The position numbers and the translations under genes were made by a program. DNA of 28,046 nucleotides from Desulfovibrio sp. UBA4079 (GTDB lineage Bacteria; Desulfobacterota; Desulfovibrionia; Desulfovibrionales; Desulfovibrionaceae), in assembly GCA_002382645.1 (NCBI GenBank), contig DFYP01000172.1:1-28046 (forward strand), written 5' to 3'. A model generated the notes under the pieces. It saw only the letters and a list, made by a program, of their open reading frames with translations, was not told where the DNA came from and made no database searches. This document shows, one piece after another, positions 7,880 through 16,282 of the stretch. Position 1 is the stretch's first letter; every line of letters starts with the position of its first letter.

Positions 7880-8737
7880 TTACTCCTCCTGACCCTCGGC
7901 GGCGGGGGCCGCCTCGGCGGTTTCAGTCTTGGTCTCGGCCTTGGGCTTGGCCGGACGCGGCTTGGCGCCGGTCTTGGGCTTGGCCGGGCGGGGCTTGCGC
8001 TCCTCGGCGGGCTTCTCTTCCTTGGACTCGACCACCTCGGGCTTGACCTCCACGTAGCGGGCCGCGCCCTCGATGCAGGCCTCGGCGATGTGCGTGGTGA
8101 AGAGCTTGATGGCCCGGATGGCGTCGTCGTTGCCCGGGATGATGTGGTCGATGAGGTCGGGGTCGCAGTTGGTGTCCACCACGGCCACCACCGGGATGCC
8201 CAGGCGGCGGCATTCCATGACCGCGATGTGCTCGCGCTTGGGGTCGATGACGAAGGCGCAGCTCGGCGGCTCGTTCATGTCCTTGATGCCGCCCAGGGCC
8301 AGATTGAGCTTCTCCACCTCGCGGCCCATGCGCACGATTTCCTTCTTGGGGAACTTGCTGATCGTGCCGTCGGCGAACATGGTCTCCAGGCTCTTGAGGC
8401 GCTCGATGCTCTTCTTGATGGTCTGGAAGTTGGTCAGGGTGCCGCCCATCCAGCGCTGGGTCACGGCGAACATGCCGGAGCGGCCGGCCTCTTCCTTCAC
8501 GGCCTCCTGGGCCTGGCGCTTGGTGCCCACGAAGAGCACCTTGCCGCCGCGGGCGCAGACGTCGGCCACGAAGTCGTGGGCCTTCTGGTAGAGCTTCACG
8601 GTCTGCTGCAGGTCGATGATGTGGATGCCGTTGCGCGAGCCGAAAATGTACGGCCGCATCTTGGGATTCCAACGGCGGGTCTGGTGGCCGAAGTGGACGC
8701 CGGTCTCCAGCATCTCCTTCATGGTGACGTAAGACAT
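7880..8737 (-). CDS. rpsB: 30S ribosomal protein S2 with long charged C-terminal tail
   Basis: Small-subunit protein needed for S1 binding and start-site docking. It has 285 aa, about 40 more than E. coli S2. The core is standard: LETGVHFGHQTRRWNPKM, IFGSRNGIHIIDLQQT, FVGTKRQAQEAV, RWMGGTLTNF, and the C-terminal VVDTNCDPDLIDHIIPGNDDAIRAI (given here in pieces of one motif). After about residue 235 comes a Lys/Pro/Ala/Glu tail with the octad KPRPAKPK twice and an acidic end (EGQEE). The AGGAGG ribosome site lies 5 nt before the ATG. A candidate promoter lies about 95 bp upstream. Confidence 0.97.
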   Translation of the reverse strand: MSYVTMKEMLETGVHFGHQTRRWNPKMRPYIFGSRNGIHIIDLQQTVKLYQKAHDFVADVCARGGKVLFVGTKRQAQEAVKEEAGRSGMFAVTQRWMGGTLTNFQTIKKSIERLKSLETMFADGTISKFPKKEIVRMGREVEKLNLALGGIKDMNEPPSCAFVIDPKREHIAVMECRRLGIPVVAVVDTNCDPDLIDHIIPGNDDAIRAIKLFTTHIAEACIEGAARYVEVKPEVVESKEEKPAEERKPRPAKPKTGAKPRPAKPKAETKTETAEAAPAAEGQEE

Positions 8738-8831
8738 GATGCCTCCTGGGTTTTTACCTCCCCCGGCCCTGGCCCCGACACATGCGGGGACCCGGAGAAT
8801 GCCGGGGTGCGACGTTTGAGAAACGAGATTC

Positions 8832-8858
8832 CTTATACCTGATTTTTCCGGAATGCAA
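8832..8858 (-). promoter_or_regulatory. probable sigma-70 promoter of rpsB-tsf
   Basis: On the minus strand, TTGCAT (8858-8853) and TATAAG (8837-8832) are separated by 15 bp of AT-rich sequence (16 bp if CTTGCA is taken as the -35). This is the only AT-rich patch between the FAH-family gene and rpsB. It would give a leader of about 85-90 nt, long enough for S2 autoregulation, though I cannot fold it reliably. Confidence 0.5.
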
Positions 8859-8881
8859 GACCCCGGTCCGGCCTCCCGGAC

Positions 8882-9658
8882 CTATTGCAGGCGCTCGGAG
8901 TCCCCGGGCGCCTCGGCGGCCACCGGGTTCATGAGCAGGCCCACGTTCTCGATCTCGATGGTCACCGTGTCCCCGGCGGCCAGGGGCCCCACGCCCGGGG
9001 GCGTGCCCGTGAGGATGATGTCCCCGGGGTGCAGGGTCATGACCCGGGAGACGAAGGCCACCAGCTCGGCGGGCCCGAAGATCATGTCCCGGGTGTGGCC
9101 GTCCTGGCGCACTTCGCCGTTGACCAGGGTGCGCACGGCGAGGTTCCGGGGGTCGGCCACCTCGGTCTCGATCCAGGGGCCCACCGGGCAGAAGGTGTCG
9201 AAGCCCTTGGCCCGGGCGTAGAGCTTGTCGCGCTTCTGGATGTCGCGGTCGGTGACGTCGTTGGCGCAGGTGTAGCCGAAGATGTGCAGATGCGCGTCCT
9301 GGACCGGGATGTGCCGGCCGCTCTGGCCGATGACGATGGCCAGTTCCGCCTCGTGGTCCACGCGGCCGTGGCCCTCGGGCAGGACGATGGGCTCGCCGCT
9401 GCCGATGATGGCCGAGGAGGGCTTGAAGAAGAGCAGCGGCTCCTCGGGCAGGTCCATGCCCATCTCCTCGGCGTGGGAGCGGTAGTTCAGGCCCACGCAG
9501 ACCACCTTGGTGGGCCAGACCACGGGCAGGAGCTGGACTTCCCGCAGGGGGATGGGGTCCTCCAGGCCCAGGGTCTTGTTCAGGCAGGAGAGGTGCTCGC
9601 GGTCCTGGATCGAGGCGTAGAAGGTCTTGCCCTTGTAATGCACGCGCAGGATCTGCAT
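8882..9658 (-). CDS. fumarylacetoacetate hydrolase (FAH) family protein
   Basis: Cytosolic enzyme of 258 aa in the FAH superfamily (hydrolases, decarboxylases and isomerases acting on 2-oxo acid or acylpyruvate substrates). An N-terminal barrel of about 55 residues precedes KVVCVGLNYRSHAEEMG. The metal site is intact: DHEAELAIVIG supplies two Glu and NDVTDRD the Asp. The substrate region GFDTFCPVGPW and the closing ILTGTPPGVGPL are typical. ATG at 9658 has GGAG upstream; the longer frame is antisense to rnj. It is the last gene of the plsC-rnj-FAH run, 26 bp after rnj. No aromatic-catabolism genes are nearby, so the substrate stays open; oxaloacetate or acylpyruvate are common for such stand-alone members. 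Confidence 0.9.
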   Translation of the reverse strand: MQILRVHYKGKTFYASIQDREHLSCLNKTLGLEDPIPLREVQLLPVVWPTKVVCVGLNYRSHAEEMGMDLPEEPLLFFKPSSAIIGSGEPIVLPEGHGRVDHEAELAIVIGQSGRHIPVQDAHLHIFGYTCANDVTDRDIQKRDKLYARAKGFDTFCPVGPWIETEVADPRNLAVRTLVNGEVRQDGHTRDMIFGPAELVAFVSRVMTLHPGDIILTGTPPGVGPLAAGDTVTIEIENVGLLMNPVAAEAPGDSERLQ

Positions 9659-9684
9659 GTCGGCTCCGGGGCGGGGCGCCCGGT

Positions 9685-11337
<1,653 letters not shown>

Positions 11338-11339
11338 GT

Positions 11340-12059
11340 TCAGTCCTTGGGCAGGGCGGCGTAGGCCTGGCTCATGGTCGAGTACAGGCCGTCCCGGAAC
11401 TGTTCGCGCTGTTTCAGGGTGAAGGCGGAGACGTCCACGGGCGGCAGGGCCTTGACCCGGATGGTGGTGGGGGTGAGCCGCATGCGGCCCCGGGGCAGGG
11501 CCCGGCCCGTGCCGCTGATGATCAGCGGGGCCACGGGCAGGCCGCACTTGAGCGCCAGGACCATGCCGCCGATCTTGAAGTCCAGCAGTTTCTCCGGGTT
11601 GGGATTGCGGGTGCCCTCGGGGAAGATCACCGGGCAGACCCCGGCCCGGGCGGCGTCCACGGCGTCCTGCACGCTCTTCATGCCCGAGCGCCGGTTCTCG
11701 CGGTCGATGGGGATGTGCCCGGCCTTGTGCATGGCCGCGCCGAACACCGGGATGGTGAACAGGCTCTTCTTGGCCACGAAACGGATGGGAAAGGCCGACA
11801 AAACCGCGTAGAGCAGGGGAATGTCGAAGTTGCTCTGGTGGTTGACCATGAACACGTAGTGGCCGCCGGGGGTGAGCGCCGAGAGGTCAACCTCCAGGCG
11901 CAGGCCGCTGACCCGCAAGAGGAGCCCGGACCAGCGGCGGCCGATGCGCTCGCCCTTGGGCCCTGAGGGCCCGGGAAGCAGGGAGGCCAGGATCATCCGG
12001 GTGGAATACCAGAGCGTCAGCGGCACGCAGCAGGCGGCGAACAGGAGAAAACGAAGCAT
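11340..12059 (-). CDS. plsC: 1-acyl-sn-glycerol-3-phosphate acyltransferase (PlsC family)
   Basis: Membrane-associated acyltransferase that turns lysophosphatidate into phosphatidate, the substrate of CdsA encoded elsewhere in the window. It has 239 aa. A hydrophobic N-terminal anchor (residues 1-28) is followed by motif I NHQSNFD (73-79), the acceptor-site region with HIPIDREN, motif III FPEGTR (146-151), and motif IV VAPLIISGTG. ATG at 12059 has AAGGA 6 nt upstream, and a good promoter lies 23-51 bp before the start. It leads the operon plsC-rnj-FAH. Acyl-chain or lysophospholipid specificity cannot be read from the sequence. Confidence 0.92.
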   Translation of the reverse strand: MLRFLLFAACCVPLTLWYSTRMILASLLPGPSGPKGERIGRRWSGLLLRVSGLRLEVDLSALTPGGHYVFMVNHQSNFDIPLLYAVLSAFPIRFVAKKSLFTIPVFGAAMHKAGHIPIDRENRRSGMKSVQDAVDAARAGVCPVIFPEGTRNPNPEKLLDFKIGGMVLALKCGLPVAPLIISGTGRALPRGRMRLTPTTIRVKALPPVDVSAFTLKQREQFRDGLYSTMSQAYAALPKD

Positions 12060-12081
12060 GCACCGTCCTTTGTCTCCGGAT

Positions 12082-12110
12082 TTTCTAAACCATGTGGACC
12101 CGTGAAACAA
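12082..12110 (-). promoter_or_regulatory. probable sigma-70 promoter of plsC-rnj-FAH
   Basis: On the minus strand, TTGTTT (12110-12105) and TAGAAA (12087-12082) are separated by exactly 17 bp. The expected start lies just before the AAGGA ribosome site of plsC. It is divergent from the cecR-like promoter; the two -35 boxes are about 27 bp apart. Confidence 0.48.
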
Positions 12111-12136
12111 GGGTGGGGAATGCGCGGCAGGGCCGC

Positions 12137-12176
12137 TTGACATCCTTAAGCAATCGCTTTAAGCATATGTTTAAGC
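12137..12176 (+). promoter_or_regulatory. promoter and putative operator of the CecR-like exporter operon
   Basis: A perfect -35 TTGACA (12137-12142) with a 17-bp spacer leads to TAAGCA (12160-12165). Over the spacer and -10, TTAAGC occurs three times (12146, 12159, 12171; steps of 13 and 12 bp). Two dyads are formed: AAGC-N4-GCTT at 12148-12159 and GCTT-N-AAGC at 12156-12164. This is the expected place for a TetR-type autorepressor to bind. The transcript would start only about 12 nt before the ATG. Confidence 0.6.
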
Positions 12177-12184
12177 GAGGGCGT

Positions 12185-12856
12185 ATGAAGAAACCCGAGA
12201 CCCAGGGCACCCGTGAACGCATCCTGGACGCGGCCGGAAGCATCTTCGCCATGCGCGGATTCCGGGCGGCCACGGTGCGCCAGATCAGCGAGGCCGCGGG
12301 CGTGAACGTGGCCCTGCTGCACTACTATTTCAAGGACAAGGCCGGGCTCTACCAGGCCGTGCTGGAGGACCTCACCGACTGCGGCCTGCGCGACTTTCCG
12401 CCGGACATGGGCGTGCGCCCGGGCGACGGTCCCGAGGCCCGGCTCAGGGGGTTCGTGCGCGGCCTGCTCTTCCGGCTCCTGTCCGACCGGAGCTGGGGCG
12501 GCTACGAAGGCAAGGCCCGGCTCATCATCAAGGAAATCTCCGACCCGACCCCCTACATGGACCAGGTGGTGGAGCGCTTCGCCCGGCCCCAGAAGGAGGT
12601 CCTCCAGGGCATCGTGAGCGAGATCCTGGCCCCCCATCTCGATCCCCTGCGGCTGCGGGCCTGCTGCCTGAGCGTGGTGGCCCAGTGCCTGCACTACGCT
12701 TACGCCAAGCCGGTCATCGACCGGCTCCTGCCCGGGGTGGGCTCCCGCGACGAGGACATCGCGCTCCTGGCCGCGCACATCACCGAATTCTCCCTGGGCG
12801 GCATGGCCCGTATCCGGGAGCAGGCCGCCCGCCAGACCGGGGGAGGACGTTCATGA
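12185..12856 (+). CDS. TetR-family transcriptional regulator, CecR (YbiH)-like
   Basis: DNA-binding regulator of 223 aa. The N-terminal helix-turn-helix (about residues 10-55: TRERILDAAGSIFAMRGF, TVRQISEAAGVNVALLHYYF) is typical TetR. The C-terminal part (KARLIIKEISDPTPYMD, FARPQKEVLQGIV, CCLSVVAQCLHYAYAKPVI) matches the CecR/DUF1956 ligand-binding domain. In E. coli, CecR (YbiH) lies next to ybhGFSR and controls it; the same arrangement occurs here. ATG at 12185 has GAGGG just upstream. The stop overlaps the next gene by 4 bp (ATGA). Repression of its own operon through the TTAAGC repeats is inferred. Confidence 0.88.
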   Translation: MKKPETQGTRERILDAAGSIFAMRGFRAATVRQISEAAGVNVALLHYYFKDKAGLYQAVLEDLTDCGLRDFPPDMGVRPGDGPEARLRGFVRGLLFRLLSDRSWGGYEGKARLIIKEISDPTPYMDQVVERFARPQKEVLQGIVSEILAPHLDPLRLRACCLSVVAQCLHYAYAKPVIDRLLPGVGSRDEDIALLAAHITEFSLGGMARIREQAARQTGGGRS

Positions 12857-13797
12857 GACGCGCGCTTCTCTGTCTCCTCTCCTGCCTGCTCCTGGCCGCC
12901 TGCGGCCGGGGCGAGGGCCTGTTCCAGGGCTATGTGGAGGGCGAGTACGTCTATGTGGCCGCGCCCTCGGGCGGTCAGCTCGTGGACCTGGCCGTGAGCC
13001 GCGGCGACGCTGTGACCCGGGGCCAGCGGCTGTTCGTCCTGGACGCGGACCTGGAGCGGGCCGCCCTGGCCGAGGCCGGGCAGAACCTGTCCCAGGCCGA
13101 GAACCGGCTGGCCGACCTGCGCAAGGGCAAGCGGCCCTCGGAGGTGGCCACCATCCAGGCCCGCCTGGCCGAGGCCCAGGCCGCGCGCAAGCTGGCCGAT
13201 TCCGAGCACCGCCGCCGGATCAAGCTCTACGAGCAGCGGACCATCCCCCACGAGGAGCTGGAAAAGGCCCGCACCGAGTTCGAGCAGACCCGCCAGCGTT
13301 CCGAGGCCGTGGCCCAGGAGCTGGCCACCGCGCTGCTCGGCGCGCGCGAGGATGAGATCCGCGCCGCCGAGGCCGAGGTCCAGGCCGTCCGGGCCCGGCT
13401 GGACCAGGCCCGCTGGAACCTGGACCAGAAGACCCAGGCCGCGCCCATGGATGCCCTGGTCTTCGACACCCTGTACCGCGCCGGGGAATGGGTCCCGGCG
13501 GGCCGGCCCGTGGTGGCCCTGCTGCCGCCGGGCAACATCCGGGTGCGTTTCTTCGTGCCCGAGGCCCGGGTGGCCTCCCTGGCCCCGGGCCAGCCCGTGG
13601 AGGTCCTGGCCGACGGCCGGGACGCGCCCGTGGCCGCCACAGTGACCTTTGTCTCGCCCGAGGCCGAGTACGCCCCGCCGGTGATCTACTCCAGCCAGAG
13701 CCGGGCCAAGCTGGTCTTCCGGGTGGAGGCCGCGCCCAAGCCCGGGCAGGCCCCGCTCAACCCGGGCCAGCCCGTGGACGTGCGGCTGGGCGGGTGA
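12853..13797 (+). CDS. HlyD-family periplasmic adaptor lipoprotein (YbhG-like)
   Basis: Adaptor (membrane-fusion) subunit of an ABC exporter, 314 aa. The N terminus is a lipoprotein signal with the lipobox LLAAC and Cys at residue 17, so it is probably lipid-anchored. A first beta/biotinyl-lipoyl half (VAAPSGGQLVDLAVSRGDAV) follows, then a long coiled-coil hairpin (about residues 70-190, Ala/Glu/Arg-rich heptads). The second lipoyl half and beta-barrel (DALVFDTLYRAGEWV, VALLPPGNIRVRFFVPE) complete it. ATG 12853 overlaps the regulator stop and has GGGAGGA upstream. E. coli YbhG has a signal peptide but I do not recall it being a lipoprotein. Confidence 0.88.
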   Translation: MRRALLCLLSCLLLAACGRGEGLFQGYVEGEYVYVAAPSGGQLVDLAVSRGDAVTRGQRLFVLDADLERAALAEAGQNLSQAENRLADLRKGKRPSEVATIQARLAEAQAARKLADSEHRRRIKLYEQRTIPHEELEKARTEFEQTRQRSEAVAQELATALLGAREDEIRAAEAEVQAVRARLDQARWNLDQKTQAAPMDALVFDTLYRAGEWVPAGRPVVALLPPGNIRVRFFVPEARVASLAPGQPVEVLADGRDAPVAATVTFVSPEAEYAPPVIYSSQSRAKLVFRVEAAPKPGQAPLNPGQPVDVRLGG

Positions 13798-13804
13798 GGC
13801 GAGC

Positions 13805-14722
13805 ATGGAGCCCCGGGAAGCGGTCATCGACGTGCGCGGGATCACCAAGGCCTTCAGCGGCAAGGTGGTGGTCAACGGGCTGGACATGCGCGTGGAGCGC
13901 GGCGAGATCTTCGGCTTCCTGGGACCCAACGGCTCGGGCAAGACCACCTTCATCCGCATGCTCTGCGGGCTGCTTTCCCCGGACGCCGGGGAGGGCACCT
14001 GCCTGGGCCTGGACGTGCGCCGGGACGCGGCCAGGATCAAGGAGCAGGTGGGCTACATGTCCCAGCGCTTCAGCCTCTACGAGGACCTCACCGTGCGCGA
14101 GAACCTGGACTTCATTGCGCGCATGTACGGCCTGCCGGGCCGGACCGAGGCCGTGGAGGCCATGATCGAACGCATGGGGCTGACGCCCTTCGCCGGGCAG
14201 CTGGCCGGACGGCTCTCGGGCGGCTGGAAGCAGCGCCTGGCCCTCTCGGCCTGCATGCTCCACGAGCCCCGGCTTTTGCTCCTGGACGAGCCCACGGCCG
14301 GGGTGGACCCGGGCGCGCGCCGGGACTTCTGGGATCAGGTTCACGCCCTGGCCGCCCAGGGCGTGACCTCGCTCATCAGCACCCACTACATGGACGAGGC
14401 CGAGCGCTGCCACCGCCTGGCCTACATCGCCTACGGCGACCTCCTGGCCCAGGGCAGCGCCGAGGAGCTCATCCGCGACTCCGGACTGAGCACCTTCCGG
14501 GTCACGGGCCCGGACCTCCACGACCTGACCCTGGCCCTGCGTCGGACCCCAGGCGTGGACCAGGTGGCGGCCTTTGGTCCGGCCCTGCACGTGAGCGGCC
14601 GGGACCGGGCGGCCCTGGAAACGGCCCTGGCGCCCTGGCGGGGCGGGGCCCACACGGTGACGGCCGTGGACACGAGCCTGGAAGAGGTCTTCATCGGGCT
14701 CATGCGCCGGGGGAGGGCCTGA
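13805..14722 (+). CDS. ABC transporter ATP-binding protein (single-domain, YbhF-like)
   Basis: Cytoplasmic ATPase of 305 aa powering the exporter. Walker A GPNGSGKTT is at 40-48, the Q-loop in YMSQRFSLYEDLTV, the signature LSGGWKQR near 137-144, Walker B LLLLDEPTAGVDP near 157-169, and the H-loop in ISTHYMDEAERC. After about 225 comes the short C-terminal domain common in DrrA/CcmA-like exporters, ending with SLEEVFIGLM. E. coli YbhF has two ABC domains in one chain, whereas this has one and must dimerise. It starts 7 bp after the adaptor gene and its stop overlaps the permease ATG by one base. Confidence 0.94.
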   Translation: MEPREAVIDVRGITKAFSGKVVVNGLDMRVERGEIFGFLGPNGSGKTTFIRMLCGLLSPDAGEGTCLGLDVRRDAARIKEQVGYMSQRFSLYEDLTVRENLDFIARMYGLPGRTEAVEAMIERMGLTPFAGQLAGRLSGGWKQRLALSACMLHEPRLLLLDEPTAGVDPGARRDFWDQVHALAAQGVTSLISTHYMDEAERCHRLAYIAYGDLLAQGSAEELIRDSGLSTFRVTGPDLHDLTLALRRTPGVDQVAAFGPALHVSGRDRAALETALAPWRGGAHTVTAVDTSLEEVFIGLMRRGRA

Positions 14723-15861
14723 TGGCCTGGGGCCTCTTCTCCTTCCGCCGCTTCCTGGCCGTGGTCAACAAGGAGTTCATCCAGATGCGCCGGGACCGGA
14801 TGACCTTCGCCATGATGGTGGGCATCCCGCTCCTCCAGCTCATCCTGTTCGGCTACGCCATCAACTCCGACCCGCGGCATCTGCCCACGGCCGTGCTCTC
14901 GGCGGACAATTCGGCCTTTTCCCGGGCCATCGTGGCGGCCATGCAGACGAGCCGCTACTACACGATCACGCGGCACGCGGCCTCGCGGGACGAGGTCCGG
15001 GAGCTCCTGGACCGGGGCAAGGTCCAGTTCGTGCTGACCATTCCCCAGAACTTCGGGGCGGACATTTTGCGCGGTGAAAAGCCCGTGCTCCTGCTGGAGG
15101 CCGACGCCACGGACCCGACGGCCGTGGGCGGGCCCGTGGGCGCGTTGCGCGAGATCGTCAACCGGGCCGTGAACACCGAGCTGGACCGGGCCTTCCCCTA
15201 CGTGGTCCGGGGCGCGGACCCGGTGGACGTGCGGGTGCACGCGGACTACAACCCCGAGGCCGTGACCCAGTACAACATCGTGCCCGGCCTGCTCGGCGTG
15301 ATCCTGACCATGACCCTGACCATGATCACGGCCCTGGCCATCACCCGGGAGTCCGAGCGCGGGACCATGGAGAACCTCCTGGCCACGCCGGTGCGGCCTC
15401 TGGAGGTCATGCTCGGCAAGATCGTGCCCTACATCCTGGTGGGCTACATCCAGATGACGCTGATCATCGTGGCGGCCAAGCTGCTCTTCCAGGTGCCCAT
15501 GCAGGGCAGCGTGGTCCTGGTCTTCGTGCTCTCGCTGATTTTCATCGCGGCCAACCTCTCGGTGGGCGTGACCCTCTCCACCCTGGCCCGCAACCAGCTC
15601 CAGGCCGTGCAGATGTCGGTGTTCTTCTTCCTGCCGTCCATGCTCCTTTCGGGTTTCATGTTCCCGTTCCGGGGCATGCCGGACTGGGCCCAGGCCGTGG
15701 GCGCGATCCTGCCGCTGACCCACTACCTGCGGCTGGTGCGCGGGGTGCTCCTCAAGGGCAACGGCCTGGTCCTGGCCCTGGACAACCTCTGGCCCATCGC
15801 CCTGTTCTGGCTCGTGGTCATCGTCATCGGCGTGAAGCGCTACCGCAAGACCCTGGACTAG
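14722..15861 (+). CDS. ABC-2 type transporter permease (YbhR/YhhJ-like)
   Basis: Inner-membrane permease of 379 aa. Membrane segment 1 is at about 28-47, a large periplasmic domain at about 48-180, and five further hydrophobic segments lie from about 182 to 372. The ABC-2 hallmark ESERGTMENLLATP sits between segments 2 and 3, and the LSGFMFPFRGMP loop near the end is typical. Ending in KRYRKTLD, it is complete. Only one permease is present where E. coli ybhSR has two, so a homodimer is likely. The next gene is 7 bp away on the other strand and I see no hairpin terminator between them. Exported substrate unknown; small hydrophobic compounds or drugs are usual for this class. Confidence 0.93.
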   Translation: MAWGLFSFRRFLAVVNKEFIQMRRDRMTFAMMVGIPLLQLILFGYAINSDPRHLPTAVLSADNSAFSRAIVAAMQTSRYYTITRHAASRDEVRELLDRGKVQFVLTIPQNFGADILRGEKPVLLLEADATDPTAVGGPVGALREIVNRAVNTELDRAFPYVVRGADPVDVRVHADYNPEAVTQYNIVPGLLGVILTMTLTMITALAITRESERGTMENLLATPVRPLEVMLGKIVPYILVGYIQMTLIIVAAKLLFQVPMQGSVVLVFVLSLIFIAANLSVGVTLSTLARNQLQAVQMSVFFFLPSMLLSGFMFPFRGMPDWAQAVGAILPLTHYLRLVRGVLLKGNGLVLALDNLWPIALFWLVVIVIGVKRYRKTLD

Positions 15862-15868
15862 ACGGCCC

Positions 15869-16282
15869 CTAGAGGTGCGCGCTGATCTTGCGCAGGATCT
15901 CCGGGAACAGGGCCGCCTCTTCGGCGCTCAGGGAATCGGTCATCTCCCCGGTGAGCCGGGCGTGCAGGGCGTGGTGCTCGCGGGAGTGGCGCTCGCCCTC
16001 CGGGGTCAGGCCCACCAGGATGGAGCGGCGGTCCGACTCGTGCGGCCTGCGGGCCACGAATCCGGCCCGCTCCAGGCGGTCCACCAGCACGGTGAGCGAG
16101 CCCGTGGTCACGCCCATGCGGCCGGCCAGGTCCTTCATGCGCAGGTCCCCGCAGGAGCCCAGGATCTCCAGGGTGTGCATCTGGGCCGGGGTCAGCCCGG
16201 TCTCCCGGACCACGCCCTGCTCCCAGGAGGAGAACTTCTCGTAGAACTCGATGAGCAGACGGGTCAGGTCTTCGATTGCCAT
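15869..16282 (-). CDS. MarR-family transcriptional regulator
   Basis: Winged-helix dimeric regulator of 137 aa. Helix 1 is MAIEDLTRLLIEFYEKF. The DNA-binding core reads LTPAQMHTLEILG, DLRMKDLAGRMGVTTGSLTVLVDRLERAGFV, and the wing ESDRRSILVGLTPEG. The C-terminal helices complete the dimer region. ATG at 16282 lies inside the end of the metal ATPase gene (19-bp overlap), so the two are co-transcribed and probably translationally coupled. Control of the ATPase operon or of the convergent exporter is inferred. There is no obvious Cys cluster for direct metal sensing, which is unusual for a metal-efflux regulator. Confidence 0.92.
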   Translation of the reverse strand: MAIEDLTRLLIEFYEKFSSWEQGVVRETGLTPAQMHTLEILGSCGDLRMKDLAGRMGVTTGSLTVLVDRLERAGFVARRPHESDRRSILVGLTPEGERHSREHHALHARLTGEMTDSLSAEEAALFPEILRKISAHL

